From Lacisediminihabitans sp040549525 (lineage in GTDB: Bacteria; Actinomycetota; Actinomycetes; Actinomycetales; Microbacteriaceae): 64,000 nt of DNA. The stretch is from NCBI RefSeq assembly GCF_040549525.1, contig NZ_JBEPTM010000003.1, positions 124,001 through 188,000 of the forward strand, given 5' to 3'. The position numbers and the translations under genes are program-made. Positions 24,623-33,126 of the stretch are shown here, piece by piece (positions within the stretch are counted from its first letter, which is position 1; each line of letters opens with the position of its first letter). The notes below the pieces were generated by a model that worked only from the letters and a program-made list of their open reading frames with translations, did not search any database and was not told where the DNA came from.

Positions 24623-26623
24623 TTACTTGCCTCTCGGGAGTTCGACACGCAGGATGTGCACGGGTTCGACAAAGGCGTCGAGCCGCACGAAGTTCTGCTG
24701 GCCCCAGGTGAATTTCTGCCGGGTGATGAGATCGGTCACCTCGAACGGCTCGTCCGGATCGACACCGAACCGGGTGGGATCGAGGTAGACGGTGGTCTCC
24801 CGGGCCGAATGCGGATCCAGGTTGGCGACGACGATGATGGCATCCCCCCGGCCGGAGCGGGTGAACGATCCGTCGAGGTACTTGCTGTAGACGAGGATTG
24901 ACTCGTCGTCGCTCCAGTGGATGTCCAGATTGCGCAGTTGGCGCAGGGCCGGATGCTCCGCCCGGATCTTGTTCAACTGGGTGAGGTACGGCGCGAGGGA
25001 CTTGCCCGCGGCCTCCGCGGCTCCGAAGTCCCTGGCCTTGTACTGGTACTTCTCGTTATCGATGTTCTCTTCTGAGCCGGGCCGGGCCACGTTCTCGAAC
25101 AACTCGTACCCGGCGTACACGCCCCAGCTCGGCGATGCCGTCGCGGCGAGTGCCGCGCGGATCTTGTAGGCCGGCGGCCCCCCGAACTGCAGGAACTCGG
25201 TGAGGATGTCGGGGGTGTTGACGAAGAGGTTCGGGCGGAAGTATGCCGAGTGCTCATGGGAGATCTCGGTGAAGAACTCCTCGAGCTCGACCTTGGTGTT
25301 GCGCCAGGTGAAGTAGGAATAGGACTGCTGGAATCCGGCCTGTCCGAGCGAATACATCATGGCGGGCCGGGTGAATGCCTCGGCGAGGAAGACCACGTCG
25401 GGGAATTCCGAGTTCACCTGGTGCAGCATCCATTCCCAGAACTGCAGTGGTTTGGTGTGCGGGTTGTCCACCCGGAAGATGTTCACCCCGAGCCCGATCC
25501 AGTACTTGACGATGCGCAACACCTCGGTGCGGATGCCGATGGGATCGTTGTCGAAGTTGATCGGGTAGATGTCCTGGTACTTCTTCGGAGGATTCTCCGC
25601 ATACGCGATCGACCCGTCCGGCAGGGTGGTGAACCACTCGGGGTGTTCGGCGACCCAGGGGTGGTCGGGCGAACACTGCAAGGCGAGGTCGAGGGCCACT
25701 TCGAGGCCGTTCTTCTTCGCCGTGTCGACGAAGGCCTCGAAGTCCTCCACGGTGCCGAGGTCGGGATGGATGGCGTCATGCCCGCCGTCGATCGACCCGA
25801 TGGCCCAGGGGGATCCGGGATCCTGCGGGCCCGGGTTCAGCGTGTTGTTCGGTCCCTTGCGAAAACTCACACCGATCGGGTGGATCGGAGGAAGGTAGAT
25901 CACGTCGAAGCCCATGCCCGCGACGTTGGGAAGACGGCGCGCGGCGGTGCGGAATGTGCCGCTCGTCCAGCTGCCGTCCTTGCCCTGTCTCGCCCCCTCC
26001 GAGCGCGGGAAGAACTCGTACCAGCTGCCGGCACCGGCGCGGGTGCGTTCGACCCGCACCTCGAGCGGAAGGCTGAGCGTGGTGAGGCTTGCGAGTGGCT
26101 TCTTCTCGATCTCGGCCGTGACCCGGGGATCGAGCGCCACCTCGAATCGTGCGGCAGGCGACAGGCTCTTGGTGCCCATCACCTTTGCCGCATCCTTCAG
26201 GATCTTGTTGGTGGGATCTGCCTTCACCGCGCGGGCGAGAAGGCCGGTGCCCATCAGGAGCATGAGTTTGACGTCGATGCCCGCCGGAATCTTGATCTCG
26301 GCGTTATGGAGCCAGGTCGCCCAGTCGTCGTTCCAGGCCTGAACGCTGTAGACCCAGGTGCCCTGCACATCGAGGAGGACTTCGACCTCCCAGCGGTCGA
26401 AGCCGACACCGACCTCGTGCATCCGGTGCTTCGACTGCACGCCCTCGGGCGTGGAGAGGAGTAGGTCGACACCCAGGATGTCGTGTCCCTCCTTGAACAC
26501 GGTGGCCTGGAATGGCACCACCTCGCCCACGAAGGCTTTCGCTGGCCAGTTATTGTCGGGCTGCTGGGGAGCGAGCTCCCGAATCGGGATGCGGCCCATC
26601 TTTGGTTCGTAGACATTGGTCAC
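24623..26623 (-). CDS. glgE: alpha-1,4-glucan:maltose-1-phosphate maltosyltransferase GlgE
   Basis: A 666-residue GH13_3 maltosyltransferase that transfers maltosyl units from alpha-maltose-1-phosphate to glucan ends. Motifs: LPPIHPIGVSFRKGPNN, catalytic nucleophile in FRVDNPHTKPLQFWEW, acid/base in FLAEAFTRPAMMY, and GVYAGYELFENV near the end. The GTG at 26623 fits best: a TACGGT box (reverse of 26630-26635) lies 6 bases upstream with no Shine-Dalgarno sequence; an ATG nine codons inside is an alternative. The partner genes treS/pep2 or glgM that supply maltose-1-phosphate are not in the window. Divergent from glgP across a 127-base promoter region. Confidence 0.96.
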   Translation of the reverse strand: MTNVYEPKMGRIPIRELAPQQPDNNWPAKAFVGEVVPFQATVFKEGHDILGVDLLLSTPEGVQSKHRMHEVGVGFDRWEVEVLLDVQGTWVYSVQAWNDDWATWLHNAEIKIPAGIDVKLMLLMGTGLLARAVKADPTNKILKDAAKVMGTKSLSPAARFEVALDPRVTAEIEKKPLASLTTLSLPLEVRVERTRAGAGSWYEFFPRSEGARQGKDGSWTSGTFRTAARRLPNVAGMGFDVIYLPPIHPIGVSFRKGPNNTLNPGPQDPGSPWAIGSIDGGHDAIHPDLGTVEDFEAFVDTAKKNGLEVALDLALQCSPDHPWVAEHPEWFTTLPDGSIAYAENPPKKYQDIYPINFDNDPIGIRTEVLRIVKYWIGLGVNIFRVDNPHTKPLQFWEWMLHQVNSEFPDVVFLAEAFTRPAMMYSLGQAGFQQSYSYFTWRNTKVELEEFFTEISHEHSAYFRPNLFVNTPDILTEFLQFGGPPAYKIRAALAATASPSWGVYAGYELFENVARPGSEENIDNEKYQYKARDFGAAEAAGKSLAPYLTQLNKIRAEHPALRQLRNLDIHWSDDESILVYSKYLDGSFTRSGRGDAIIVVANLDPHSARETTVYLDPTRFGVDPDEPFEVTDLITRQKFTWGQQNFVRLDAFVEPVHILRVELPRGK

Positions 26624-26750
26624 TCTTCGACCGTACCGGCTCTGCAAAAGAATCTCTCCCCCCTTGACTCCTGTGCCGCTCCCCGCGTTTTTGTGGAAAC
26701 GGTTGCAGCCCCGTCTCCAAACCTTAACTTTCTGCCCCTAGGGTGTAACG
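26624..26750. promoter_or_regulatory. divergent glgE / glgP promoter region
   Basis: Two -10 boxes at opposite ends face outward: ACCGTA (26630-26635; TACGGT on the minus strand) for glgE and TAGGGT (26739-26744) for glgP, each 6 bases from its GTG. The middle is locally AT-richer (CAAAAGAATCTC, AACCTTAACTTT). No convincing -35 boxes or operator could be picked out. Confidence 0.6.
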
Positions 26751-29309
26751 GTGAAGGCTATCCGTCGTTTTACCGTCCGCACCGTTCTCCCCGAGGTTCT
26801 TGCACCGCTGGAGGAGCTCGCTACGAATCTCCGCTGGTCCTGGCACCTCCCGACCCGGCGCCTGTTCGAAGACATCTCGCCCGAACTGTGGGAGTCGAGC
26901 GCGCACGACCCCATCGGTCTCCTCGGCGAGATCGAGCCGGCTCGCCTGCAGGAGCTCGCCGCCGACCAGGACTTCGTCGACCGGGCCGCGAACCTTGCTC
27001 AAGACCTGCACACCTACCTCACCGAGCCGCGCTGGTACCAGCAGACGGTGACGGATGCCGCCCCCAAGGCGATCGGTTACTTCTCGCCCGAGTTCGGCAT
27101 CGCCGCTGCCCTTCCTCAGTACTCCGGCGGTCTCGGCATCCTCGCCGGCGACCACCTCAAGAGCGCTTCCGACCTCGGAGTGCCGATCATCGGTGTCGGA
27201 CTGTTCTACCGCTCCGGCTACTTCGCCCAGTCCATCTCCCCGGACGGCTGGCAGCAGGAGTCCTACCCCGTGCTCGACCCCGACGGGCTGCCGCTCTCGG
27301 TCTTGCGTCATCCGGATGGCACCGCGGCCCAGGTCGCCCTCGCTCTCCCCGGCGGGCGTGCGCTCTACGCGCGCATCTGGCAGGTCGCCGTCGGGCGTAT
27401 CCGCCTGCTGCTGCTCGACACCGACATCCCGGAGAACGAGGATGCATTGCGCTCGGTCACCGACCGCCTCTACGGTGGCGGCGGCGAGCATCGCCTGCTG
27501 CAGGAACTGCTGCTCGGCATCGGTGGCGTGCGCGCCATCAAGCTGCTCACCGAGTTGACGGATGCGGATGCCCCCGAGCTGTTCCACACCAATGAGGGCC
27601 ACGCCGGATTCCTCGGCCTGGAGCGCATCAGCGACCTGATCGGTGAGGGCCTGTCCTTCGACGAGGCCCTGCAGGTCGTGCGCGCGGGCACCGTGTTCAC
27701 GACCCACACGCCGGTGCCGGCCGGCATCGACCGGTTCGACTCCTCGCTGGTGCAGCAGTACTTCTCCACCGATCTGCTCCCCGGTGTCGAGGTAGACGAT
27801 GTGCTCGCCCTCGGCTCCGAGAACTACGAGGGTGGTGCGGGCAACACCTTCAACATGGCGGTGATGGGACTTCGTCTCGGGCAGCGTGCCAACGGCGTCT
27901 CGCAGTTGCACGGTGAGGTGAGTCGCGGAATGTTCGGGGCGCTGTGGCCCGGCTTCGACGCCGACGATGTGCCGATCACCTCGGTGACGAACGGCGTGCA
28001 CGCGCCCAGCTGGACCGACCCCTCGCTCGTGGCGCTCGCCGCCGACCGTCTCGGCACCTCCGACACGACGACTGCCGACTGGGCCTCCGAAGCGGTGAGC
28101 GACGCGGACCTGTGGAATGTACGCAACGGCATGCGCCAGCAACTGGTGACCGATGCCCGCTCCCGTGTCTCCGACGCCTGGGGAGAGCAGAACCCCGGCA
28201 TCGGTGATCCGTCCTGGTTCTCGCAGCTTTTGGATCCCGATGTGCTGACGATCGGGTTCGCGCGTCGCGTACCCACCTACAAGCGACTCACGCTGATGCT
28301 CCACGACCCGGAACGCCTGCGTTCCATCCTGCTCTCCAAGGAACACCCGGTGCAGATCGTGATCGCGGGCAAGTCGCATCCCGCCGATGACGAGGGAAAG
28401 CGCCTCATCCAGAAGCTGGTGGAGTTCTCCCAGGAGCCGGAGATCCGCAAGCGCATGGTCTTCCTTCCCAACTACGACATCGCGATGGCCCAGTTGCTGT
28501 ACCCCGGCACGGATGTCTGGCTGAACAACCCCCTTCGCCCGCTCGAAGCCTGCGGCACCTCCGGCATGAAGGCGGCGCTCAACGGCTCGCTCAACCTGTC
28601 CATCCTGGATGGCTGGTGGGCCGAGTTCTACGACGAGGAGAACGGCTGGGCCATCCCCAGCGCCGACTCTGCGGGAGATTCCGCCGAGCGCGACAAGCTC
28701 GAGGCCGACTCTATGTACGACCTGATCGAGCACCAGATCGCCCCACGGTTCTATGACCGTGGTGCCGACGGTGTGCCGACGCGATGGGTGGAGTCGATCC
28801 GCCACACCCTGTCGACACTGTCGTTCGAGCTTTCGGCGGACCGCATGGTGCGCGAGTACGTGCAGCGGCTCTACGTGCCATCCGCCGTCGCCCACCGCAC
28901 GATCTCGGCCGAGAACTACGCCCCGGCCCGCGCCCTCGCCGCATGGAAGTCGAAGGTCACGGCGGCCTGGCCCCACGTGTCGGTCGCCCACGTGGAATCC
29001 GGGGGAGTGGACGCCGTACCGCAGGTCGGCGACGAGCTGCACGTGCGCGCCCACGTCAACCTGGCCGGACTGACGCCCGCGGACGTGTCGGTGGAGGTCG
29101 TCTACGGGCGCGCCCGGGAAAACGACCGCCTGGAGAACCCGCACAGTGTGGAGCTCACGCCCTCGCCCACCGTGGGTGATCCGGCTCAATTCGCCGGCAC
29201 TGTCACGCTCTCGCGGGCAGGCAGCTTCGGTTACAACGTGCGTGTGGTTCCGCGCAATCCGCTACTGGCGAGCCCGGCCGAACTCGGGTTGATCGCTGTG
29301 GCTTCGTAA
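26751..29309 (+). CDS. glgP: alpha-glucan phosphorylase (GlgP type)
   Basis: An 852-residue glycogen/maltodextrin phosphorylase with the DUF3417-type N-terminus (LATNLRWSWHLPTRRLFEDI). It releases glucose-1-phosphate from alpha-1,4-glucan ends using PLP. Landmarks are GYFSPEFGIAAALPQYSGGLG, the catalytic-site THTPVPAGIDRFD, VTNGVHAPSW, FARRVPTYKRLTLML and the PLP-lysine region GTSGMKAALNGSLNLSILDG. The GTG at 26751 follows TAGGGT by 6 bases (leaderless). It is divergent from glgE-glgB, so synthesis and breakdown of glucan share a control region. Followed by a very strong terminator. Confidence 0.95.
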   Translation: MKAIRRFTVRTVLPEVLAPLEELATNLRWSWHLPTRRLFEDISPELWESSAHDPIGLLGEIEPARLQELAADQDFVDRAANLAQDLHTYLTEPRWYQQTVTDAAPKAIGYFSPEFGIAAALPQYSGGLGILAGDHLKSASDLGVPIIGVGLFYRSGYFAQSISPDGWQQESYPVLDPDGLPLSVLRHPDGTAAQVALALPGGRALYARIWQVAVGRIRLLLLDTDIPENEDALRSVTDRLYGGGGEHRLLQELLLGIGGVRAIKLLTELTDADAPELFHTNEGHAGFLGLERISDLIGEGLSFDEALQVVRAGTVFTTHTPVPAGIDRFDSSLVQQYFSTDLLPGVEVDDVLALGSENYEGGAGNTFNMAVMGLRLGQRANGVSQLHGEVSRGMFGALWPGFDADDVPITSVTNGVHAPSWTDPSLVALAADRLGTSDTTTADWASEAVSDADLWNVRNGMRQQLVTDARSRVSDAWGEQNPGIGDPSWFSQLLDPDVLTIGFARRVPTYKRLTLMLHDPERLRSILLSKEHPVQIVIAGKSHPADDEGKRLIQKLVEFSQEPEIRKRMVFLPNYDIAMAQLLYPGTDVWLNNPLRPLEACGTSGMKAALNGSLNLSILDGWWAEFYDEENGWAIPSADSAGDSAERDKLEADSMYDLIEHQIAPRFYDRGADGVPTRWVESIRHTLSTLSFELSADRMVREYVQRLYVPSAVAHRTISAENYAPARALAAWKSKVTAAWPHVSVAHVESGGVDAVPQVGDELHVRAHVNLAGLTPADVSVEVVYGRARENDRLENPHSVELTPSPTVGDPAQFAGTVTLSRAGSFGYNVRVVPRNPLLASPAELGLIAVAS

Positions 29310-29321
29310 AAGTCACGTAAC

Positions 29322-29354
29322 AGGGCCCCCGGCGATCCGCCGGGGGCCCTTTTT
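29322..29354 (+). terminator. terminator of glgP
   Basis: A perfect 13-bp stem, AGGGCCCCCGGCG (29322-29334) and CGCCGGGGGCCCT (29338-29350), with a 3-base loop and a five-T tail (29350-29354). It begins 13 bases after the glgP stop. Confidence 0.96.
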
Positions 29355-29568
29355 GCGTGCCGGCCCGGTCGCGCCGAAGAGTTTCGCCGAGCGCCCTGCA
29401 GGCGCAGGGATTGCCGTTGTCCCCTGGGCGCTCAGATTTGTACCCCGAAACCGCGGGACACCGTCGATGACGACCTCCCCGATTCGATGGATTCCATGGT
29501 TTTGTGAGGTTATTCCGACGGATTCAGTGGCCTCAAGCTCATTTCACCATTTTTCACATGCAAATTCC
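29355..29568. other. 214-base spacer, AT-richer towards its end, no gene supported
   Basis: Between the glgP terminator and the promoter of the TasA/SipW operon. From about 29490 the composition becomes distinctly AT-richer than the flanking genes, with two TTTCAC/TTCAC-like words at about 29541-29557. A possible 93-codon frame crosses it but has non-native composition and no ribosome-binding site. Confidence 0.5.
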
Positions 29569-29833
29569 GGTATATCGCTTGTGCCCTACTCTGGGGGTAC
29601 ATGGAGGATAGACAACTTGGTCTGTCCTACGTAGTGTTCTTTATGGGGAAGGTGCCCGACGGAAACCGCAAGGCGAAACCGACGGGCAGGACAGCCGGTC
29701 AGCCTCATCGATCCGGCCCACAGACTCGGAGCGTCGTGCCGATCACGATGTTTCTGCCGCGCTGCGGCACAGAACAACCGGCGAGCTTCGGCGCGCCCCA
29801 CCCGACATCTACGGTGTCGCGAAAGGAATGACA
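29569..29833 (+). promoter_or_regulatory. promoter and structured 5' leader of the TasA/SipW-like operon
   Basis: Candidate -10 boxes are TATATC (29571-29576) and TACTCT (29587-29592). Downstream come, in order: a 9-bp hairpin (29605-29613 with 29620-29628, one G-U pair); a long hairpin in which TGCCCG (29653-29658) pairs with CGGGCA (29683-29688), CGG with CCG, and an inner CGC with GCG, separated by symmetrical A-rich internal loops; a 5-bp stem GCCGG/CCGGC (29694-29698, 29713-29717); a 6-bp stem TGCCGC/GCGGCA (29755-29760, 29764-29769); and a small stem just before the ribosome-binding site GAAAGGA (29821-29827). The layout suggests cis-acting RNA control. I could not match it to a riboswitch class I know. 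Confidence 0.5.
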
Positions 29834-30400
29834 ATGAACAAGCTCCTCAAAGGTGCAATCGCCGGCGCAGCTGGTGTCGCCCTCCTCCTTGGCGGTGCAG
29901 GCACCTTCGCCCTGTGGAACTCGAGCGCGACGGTCACCGGCGGAAACATCGTCGCGGGCAACCTGCTCGTCGCCGACTCCGGTACCGCCGGCACCTGGAC
30001 CGCGAACGGAACCACGATCACCCTCGCAACCTTCAAGGCCGTCCCCGGTGACGTGCTCAAGTTCACCAAGACCGTGAACGTCACCGCATCGGGCAACAAC
30101 CTGGTCGCGACCCTCGGACTCGGAACGGCTTCGATCACGGGAGCCACCACTGCAGCAGCCGACACCGCTCTCGCCGGCTACCTCACCGCGAACACCGTTC
30201 TCGGTGCTACCGGCTCGGCCATCACCGGAGCCGGCCCGACCTACACGGTCACCCCCGGAACCGCTGGTATCGCGTCCTCCCCGGTCACCGTCACGGCGAC
30301 CATCACCTTCCCGAAGTCCACCACCGCCGGCGCCGAGAACGACGCCAAGCTCGGCTCGGTGAACCTCAACAACCTGACGGTCACTCTCACCCAGAACTAG
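29834..30400 (+). CDS. TasA/CalY-like exported protein with alternate-type (SipW-cognate) signal
   Basis: A 188-residue secreted protein. The N-terminus MNKLLKGAIAGAAGVALLLG followed by AGTFALWNSSATVTGG is the alternate-type signal region typical of proteins processed by SipW-like signal peptidases (RER_14450-type exported proteins). The mature part is Thr/Ala/Gly/Val-rich, beta-strand-like, and has no cysteine, like TasA/camelysin fibre subunits. The ATG at 29834 is preferred: GAAAGGA ends 6 bases before it, whereas the ATG at 29828 touches that site. First gene of the five-gene locus; likely the major fibre subunit, by analogy. Confidence 0.82.
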   Translation: MNKLLKGAIAGAAGVALLLGGAGTFALWNSSATVTGGNIVAGNLLVADSGTAGTWTANGTTITLATFKAVPGDVLKFTKTVNVTASGNNLVATLGLGTASITGATTAAADTALAGYLTANTVLGATGSAITGAGPTYTVTPGTAGIASSPVTVTATITFPKSTTAGAENDAKLGSVNLNNLTVTLTQN

Positions 30401-30506
30401 TCAGACCCGCGCAGGTGCCCACCACCCGAAGGTGGACGCCTGCGCGAGTGGCCTCGGCCGTATTCACTCCTCACATTCACAACATTCGGAAAGGGCGGTG
30501 CCACTG

Positions 30507-31121
30507 ATGACTACTCTCACCGGCACCGCCTCTTCCCGTGGGGGACGACATGTCGCCCGCCGCAGCATCCGCACCCTGTTCTCGGTGCGCTCGATGGTCA
30601 CGACGACCTTCGCCCTCATCCTCGCCATCGGCCTCGCCGGTGTCGCCACCGGTGGCACCTACGCCCAGTGGAACAAGTCGCAGGCCACGGCATCCAACGG
30701 GGCGATCTCCGCCGGATCTGCCGACCTCACGGTTTCGACAGCCCTTGCGATGCCCACGACGGCGATGTACCCGGGCGCGGTGCTCTACGGTTCGGCCGTA
30801 CTGACTAACACGGGAACGATCCCTCTCACCCTCCGCACCAGCGGCCTCGCCGTGCCGACCTCCACCCCCTTCACGCAGGCACTCAGCTTCGGATTCGCCA
30901 CCGCATCGACCGCGGCGAACTGCAGCGCGGGAACCGTGACATCCGCCTGGGTCTACAGCACCTTCGCTGCCCCCTCGGTTGCTACCATCGGAACAGCACT
31001 CCCCGTCGGCCAGTCGTCGGTTCTCTGTGTCTCCGTGAAGTTCTCGGGTTCGCCGGCCAACTCCACTCAGGGGCAGAGCGCACTGAACTTCACTGCCACC
31101 ATCGACGGGATCCAGAATTGA
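30507..31121 (+). CDS. TasA-like exported protein with SipW-type signal
   Basis: A 204-residue exported protein. After a twin-arginine-poor, basic N-terminus a hydrophobic segment (MVTTTFALILAIGLAGVATG) runs into GGTYAQWNKSQATASNGAIS, the same aromatic-Trp-Asn hallmark seen after the hydrophobic core of SipW substrates. The mature part is Ser/Thr/Ala-rich and beta-like with two cysteines (ANCSAG and VLCVSV) that could form a disulfide. An in-frame GTG at 30498 is an alternative to the ATG at 30507; GGAAAGGG (30488-30495) serves either. Its stop overlaps the TTG start of the next gene. Possibly a minor or tip fibre subunit. Confidence 0.78.
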   Translation: MTTLTGTASSRGGRHVARRSIRTLFSVRSMVTTTFALILAIGLAGVATGGTYAQWNKSQATASNGAISAGSADLTVSTALAMPTTAMYPGAVLYGSAVLTNTGTIPLTLRTSGLAVPTSTPFTQALSFGFATASTAANCSAGTVTSAWVYSTFAAPSVATIGTALPVGQSSVLCVSVKFSGSPANSTQGQSALNFTATIDGIQN

Positions 31122-32428
31122 GTACGCCAGGCTCTTCACGTCGCGCGGCGCGCATCCGGGTTCCCCGGGGTGCGATCATTGCGGGGCTCACGGCATTCCT
31201 CGTTCTTGCCAGCACCGGCATCGCGGCAGCCGTGTGGACCTCTGCGTCATCGTCGCTCGGCGGCACCGTTTCGGCCGGCACCCTGTCTGTCACCATCGCG
31301 CCGACTGATGTCGCCAACCTCAGCGCGATCTATTCGCCCTCGGTGCTCTCCCATACCGCCGCCATGCCCGTCACCAACTCCGGTACCGTGCCGGCGGACT
31401 ACACCGTCGAGGTGAAGGCTGCCGCGAACGGACTTTCGAACGCGACCACGCTCACCGGCTGGCTCGTCACGACCGCGTCGCAGTGCACCGCGACCTCCGC
31501 CGCGGGAGCCCAGTCGGGCAGCGCGGTGCTCTCCACCGGGCTCTCGACGACAGATTCCGTTGCCGTCGGCGCCGTCGACATCTTCTGTGTGCGAACCACG
31601 ATCCCCGCGACCTATGCCACGACGATGGGACCCGCGTCGATTCCGACCGTGACTCTCTCCTACTCCCAGGGTTCGTGGAACGGAAGTTCTTCCGCTACGG
31701 CGACCCAGACGGTAGCCGACACCGTCGCGCCGACCAGGCCGGGACGACCCGCCGCGTCCGCGACTTCCGCGGCGAAGACGACCCTCACCTGGGCGGCCTC
31801 GACCGACAACGCGGCCGTCACGAGCTACGACGTCTACCGGGATGGCACGCTCCTGGGCTCTGTCGCGGCACCGACCGTCTCTTTCACCGACACGGGACTC
31901 ACCGGCGGCACGAGGTATTCGTACACGGTGAAGGCCCGGGATGCGGCGGATAACGTCTCGGCGGCATCCTCCTCCCGGAGTGTGACCACGACGGCCTTCG
32001 ACACCTCGGTCAACTACCAGGTCAAGTTCACCTCGGCAAACCTCTGCGTCGACGGGGGAGTCTCCCCCGGGGCTAACGGCAACAATCTCGTGACGCTGGC
32101 CTGTCAGACCGGTCGAAGCCAGACCTGGCAGTTTGTGAACGTCTCCGGCGCGGACTACAAGATCTTCTCCACCGCGACTCCGAATCTCGTCTGGGATATC
32201 AGCGGAGCGAGCACGACCGATGGCTCGTCGGCAATCACCTGGAACTGGTCCGGCAACAACAACCAACTCTGGACCATCACCTCCGAGGGCAACGGAAAGG
32301 TGCACTTCACCAGCGTCAACAGCGGAAAGTGCCTGGCCCTCAAGAGCAACACCGCCGGCACCCAGGTACAGCAGTACACCTGCGATGGCACCGCGACCCA
32401 GACCTTCACGCTGACGCAGGTGCCGTGA
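31118..32428 (+). CDS. SipW-type exported protein with fibronectin-III and ricin-type lectin domains
   Basis: A 436-residue surface protein in three parts. Residues 1-200: basic N-terminus, hydrophobic core GLTAFLVLASTGIAAAVWTS, then a TasA-like Ser/Thr/Ala/Val-rich domain with two cysteines (C123, C157). Residues about 203-292: a fibronectin type III domain (PTRPGRPAASATSAAKTTLTW ... YDVYRDGTLLGSV ... YSYTVKARDAADNVS). Residues 298-436: a ricin-B beta-trefoil lectin with QxW-like repeats (QTWQF, NNQLWTI, TQTFTL) and cysteine pairs C310/C329 and C405/C422. The TTG at 31118 overlaps the previous stop. The lectin suggests carbohydrate binding at the cell surface or in a matrix. Confidence 0.85.
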   Translation: MSTPGSSRRAARIRVPRGAIIAGLTAFLVLASTGIAAAVWTSASSSLGGTVSAGTLSVTIAPTDVANLSAIYSPSVLSHTAAMPVTNSGTVPADYTVEVKAAANGLSNATTLTGWLVTTASQCTATSAAGAQSGSAVLSTGLSTTDSVAVGAVDIFCVRTTIPATYATTMGPASIPTVTLSYSQGSWNGSSSATATQTVADTVAPTRPGRPAASATSAAKTTLTWAASTDNAAVTSYDVYRDGTLLGSVAAPTVSFTDTGLTGGTRYSYTVKARDAADNVSAASSSRSVTTTAFDTSVNYQVKFTSANLCVDGGVSPGANGNNLVTLACQTGRSQTWQFVNVSGADYKIFSTATPNLVWDISGASTTDGSSAITWNWSGNNNQLWTITSEGNGKVHFTSVNSGKCLALKSNTAGTQVQQYTCDGTATQTFTLTQVP

Positions 32429-33126
32429 TGCGCTCGCGAATCGCAGCCGTCGCGGCGATGGTCGCCGTCGCATCCGCCCTCGTGCTCGGGGGAACGGTTG
32501 CCCCAGCATCCGCTGCCGTGGACAGCGTGCTGGTGAGTCGTGACGGCATCACCTTCGCCCCGACCCTCGACGGCGGGCTCTTCGACGGGGCCGGGATGCT
32601 CATTCCGGGGCAGTCAGTGAGTCGCTCGCTCTACATCCGCAATCCCTCCGGCGCGGCCTCCGCGCTGCGGGTGAGTATCCGAAACCTCGTGTCGACGTCG
32701 ACGGTGTTCGCCGAGGGAGTGAGTCTCAGCTCGCTCGATTCGGTGCCCGGCTCGACTCCGGTATCCCAGCCTCTTGCGGCCCTCTCGCCGTGTGACGTGG
32801 TGAGCAGCGCAGTGTCCATCGCCGCGGGAGACACCGTGAAGCTCACGCTGACCTTCACCATGGCCGATCTCACCGCCGGCGTTGCTCAATCGGACCGGGC
32901 ATCCCTCGACCTGATGGTCGCAATGCGGGATGCCGCGGCGGGCGCCTTCTCCGGATCGGCTTGCCGCGACGACGGCACCCTGCTCGCCAACACCGGCAGC
33001 TTTCGCACTGTCGCCTTCACGGGTGGCTCCCTGCCCGTGCCTCTGATCGCGGGTGGCGGTCTGCTGCTCGGAGTGGGAATGTTCCTGATTGTGGCCCGTC
33101 GTCGGCGACAATCAGAGGATGACTGA
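32428..33126 (+). CDS. exported surface protein with C-terminal membrane anchor
   Basis: A 232-residue protein with a classical Sec signal peptide (RIAAVAAMVAVASALVLGG ... APASAA, cleavage probably near residue 30), a beta-rich extracellular domain with two cysteines, and a C-terminal sorting-like tail: LPVPLIAGGGLLLGVGMFLI followed by VARRRRQSEDD. The LPVPL sequence sits where an LPxTG motif would be, but it is not a recognisable sortase site, so it may simply be membrane-anchored. The stop of the previous gene overlaps the ATG (TGATG), and this gene overlaps the signal peptidase gene by 8 bases. I infer that it tethers the fibre components to the cell. Confidence 0.72.
   Translation: MRSRIAAVAAMVAVASALVLGGTVAPASAAVDSVLVSRDGITFAPTLDGGLFDGAGMLIPGQSVSRSLYIRNPSGAASALRVSIRNLVSTSTVFAEGVSLSSLDSVPGSTPVSQPLAALSPCDVVSSAVSIAAGDTVKLTLTFTMADLTAGVAQSDRASLDLMVAMRDAAAGAFSGSACRDDGTLLANTGSFRTVAFTGGSLPVPLIAGGGLLLGVGMFLIVARRRRQSEDD

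Noticed and set aside
29653..29717. Cyclic-di-GMP-I, cobalamin or c-di-AMP riboswitch in the same leader
   Set aside because: Words such as CCGCAAGG and AGCCGGTC are reminiscent, but the conserved core sequences and junction layout of these classes cannot be matched by eye.
29601..29831. 76-codon frame within the leader of the SipW/TasA operon, ending on the ATG at 29828
   Set aside because: Its ATG lies 8 bases from TACTCT, so a leaderless gene was considered, but codon third positions are far less GC-rich than the neighbours and the sequence has no fold-like pattern; the hairpins explain the region better. Not fully excluded.
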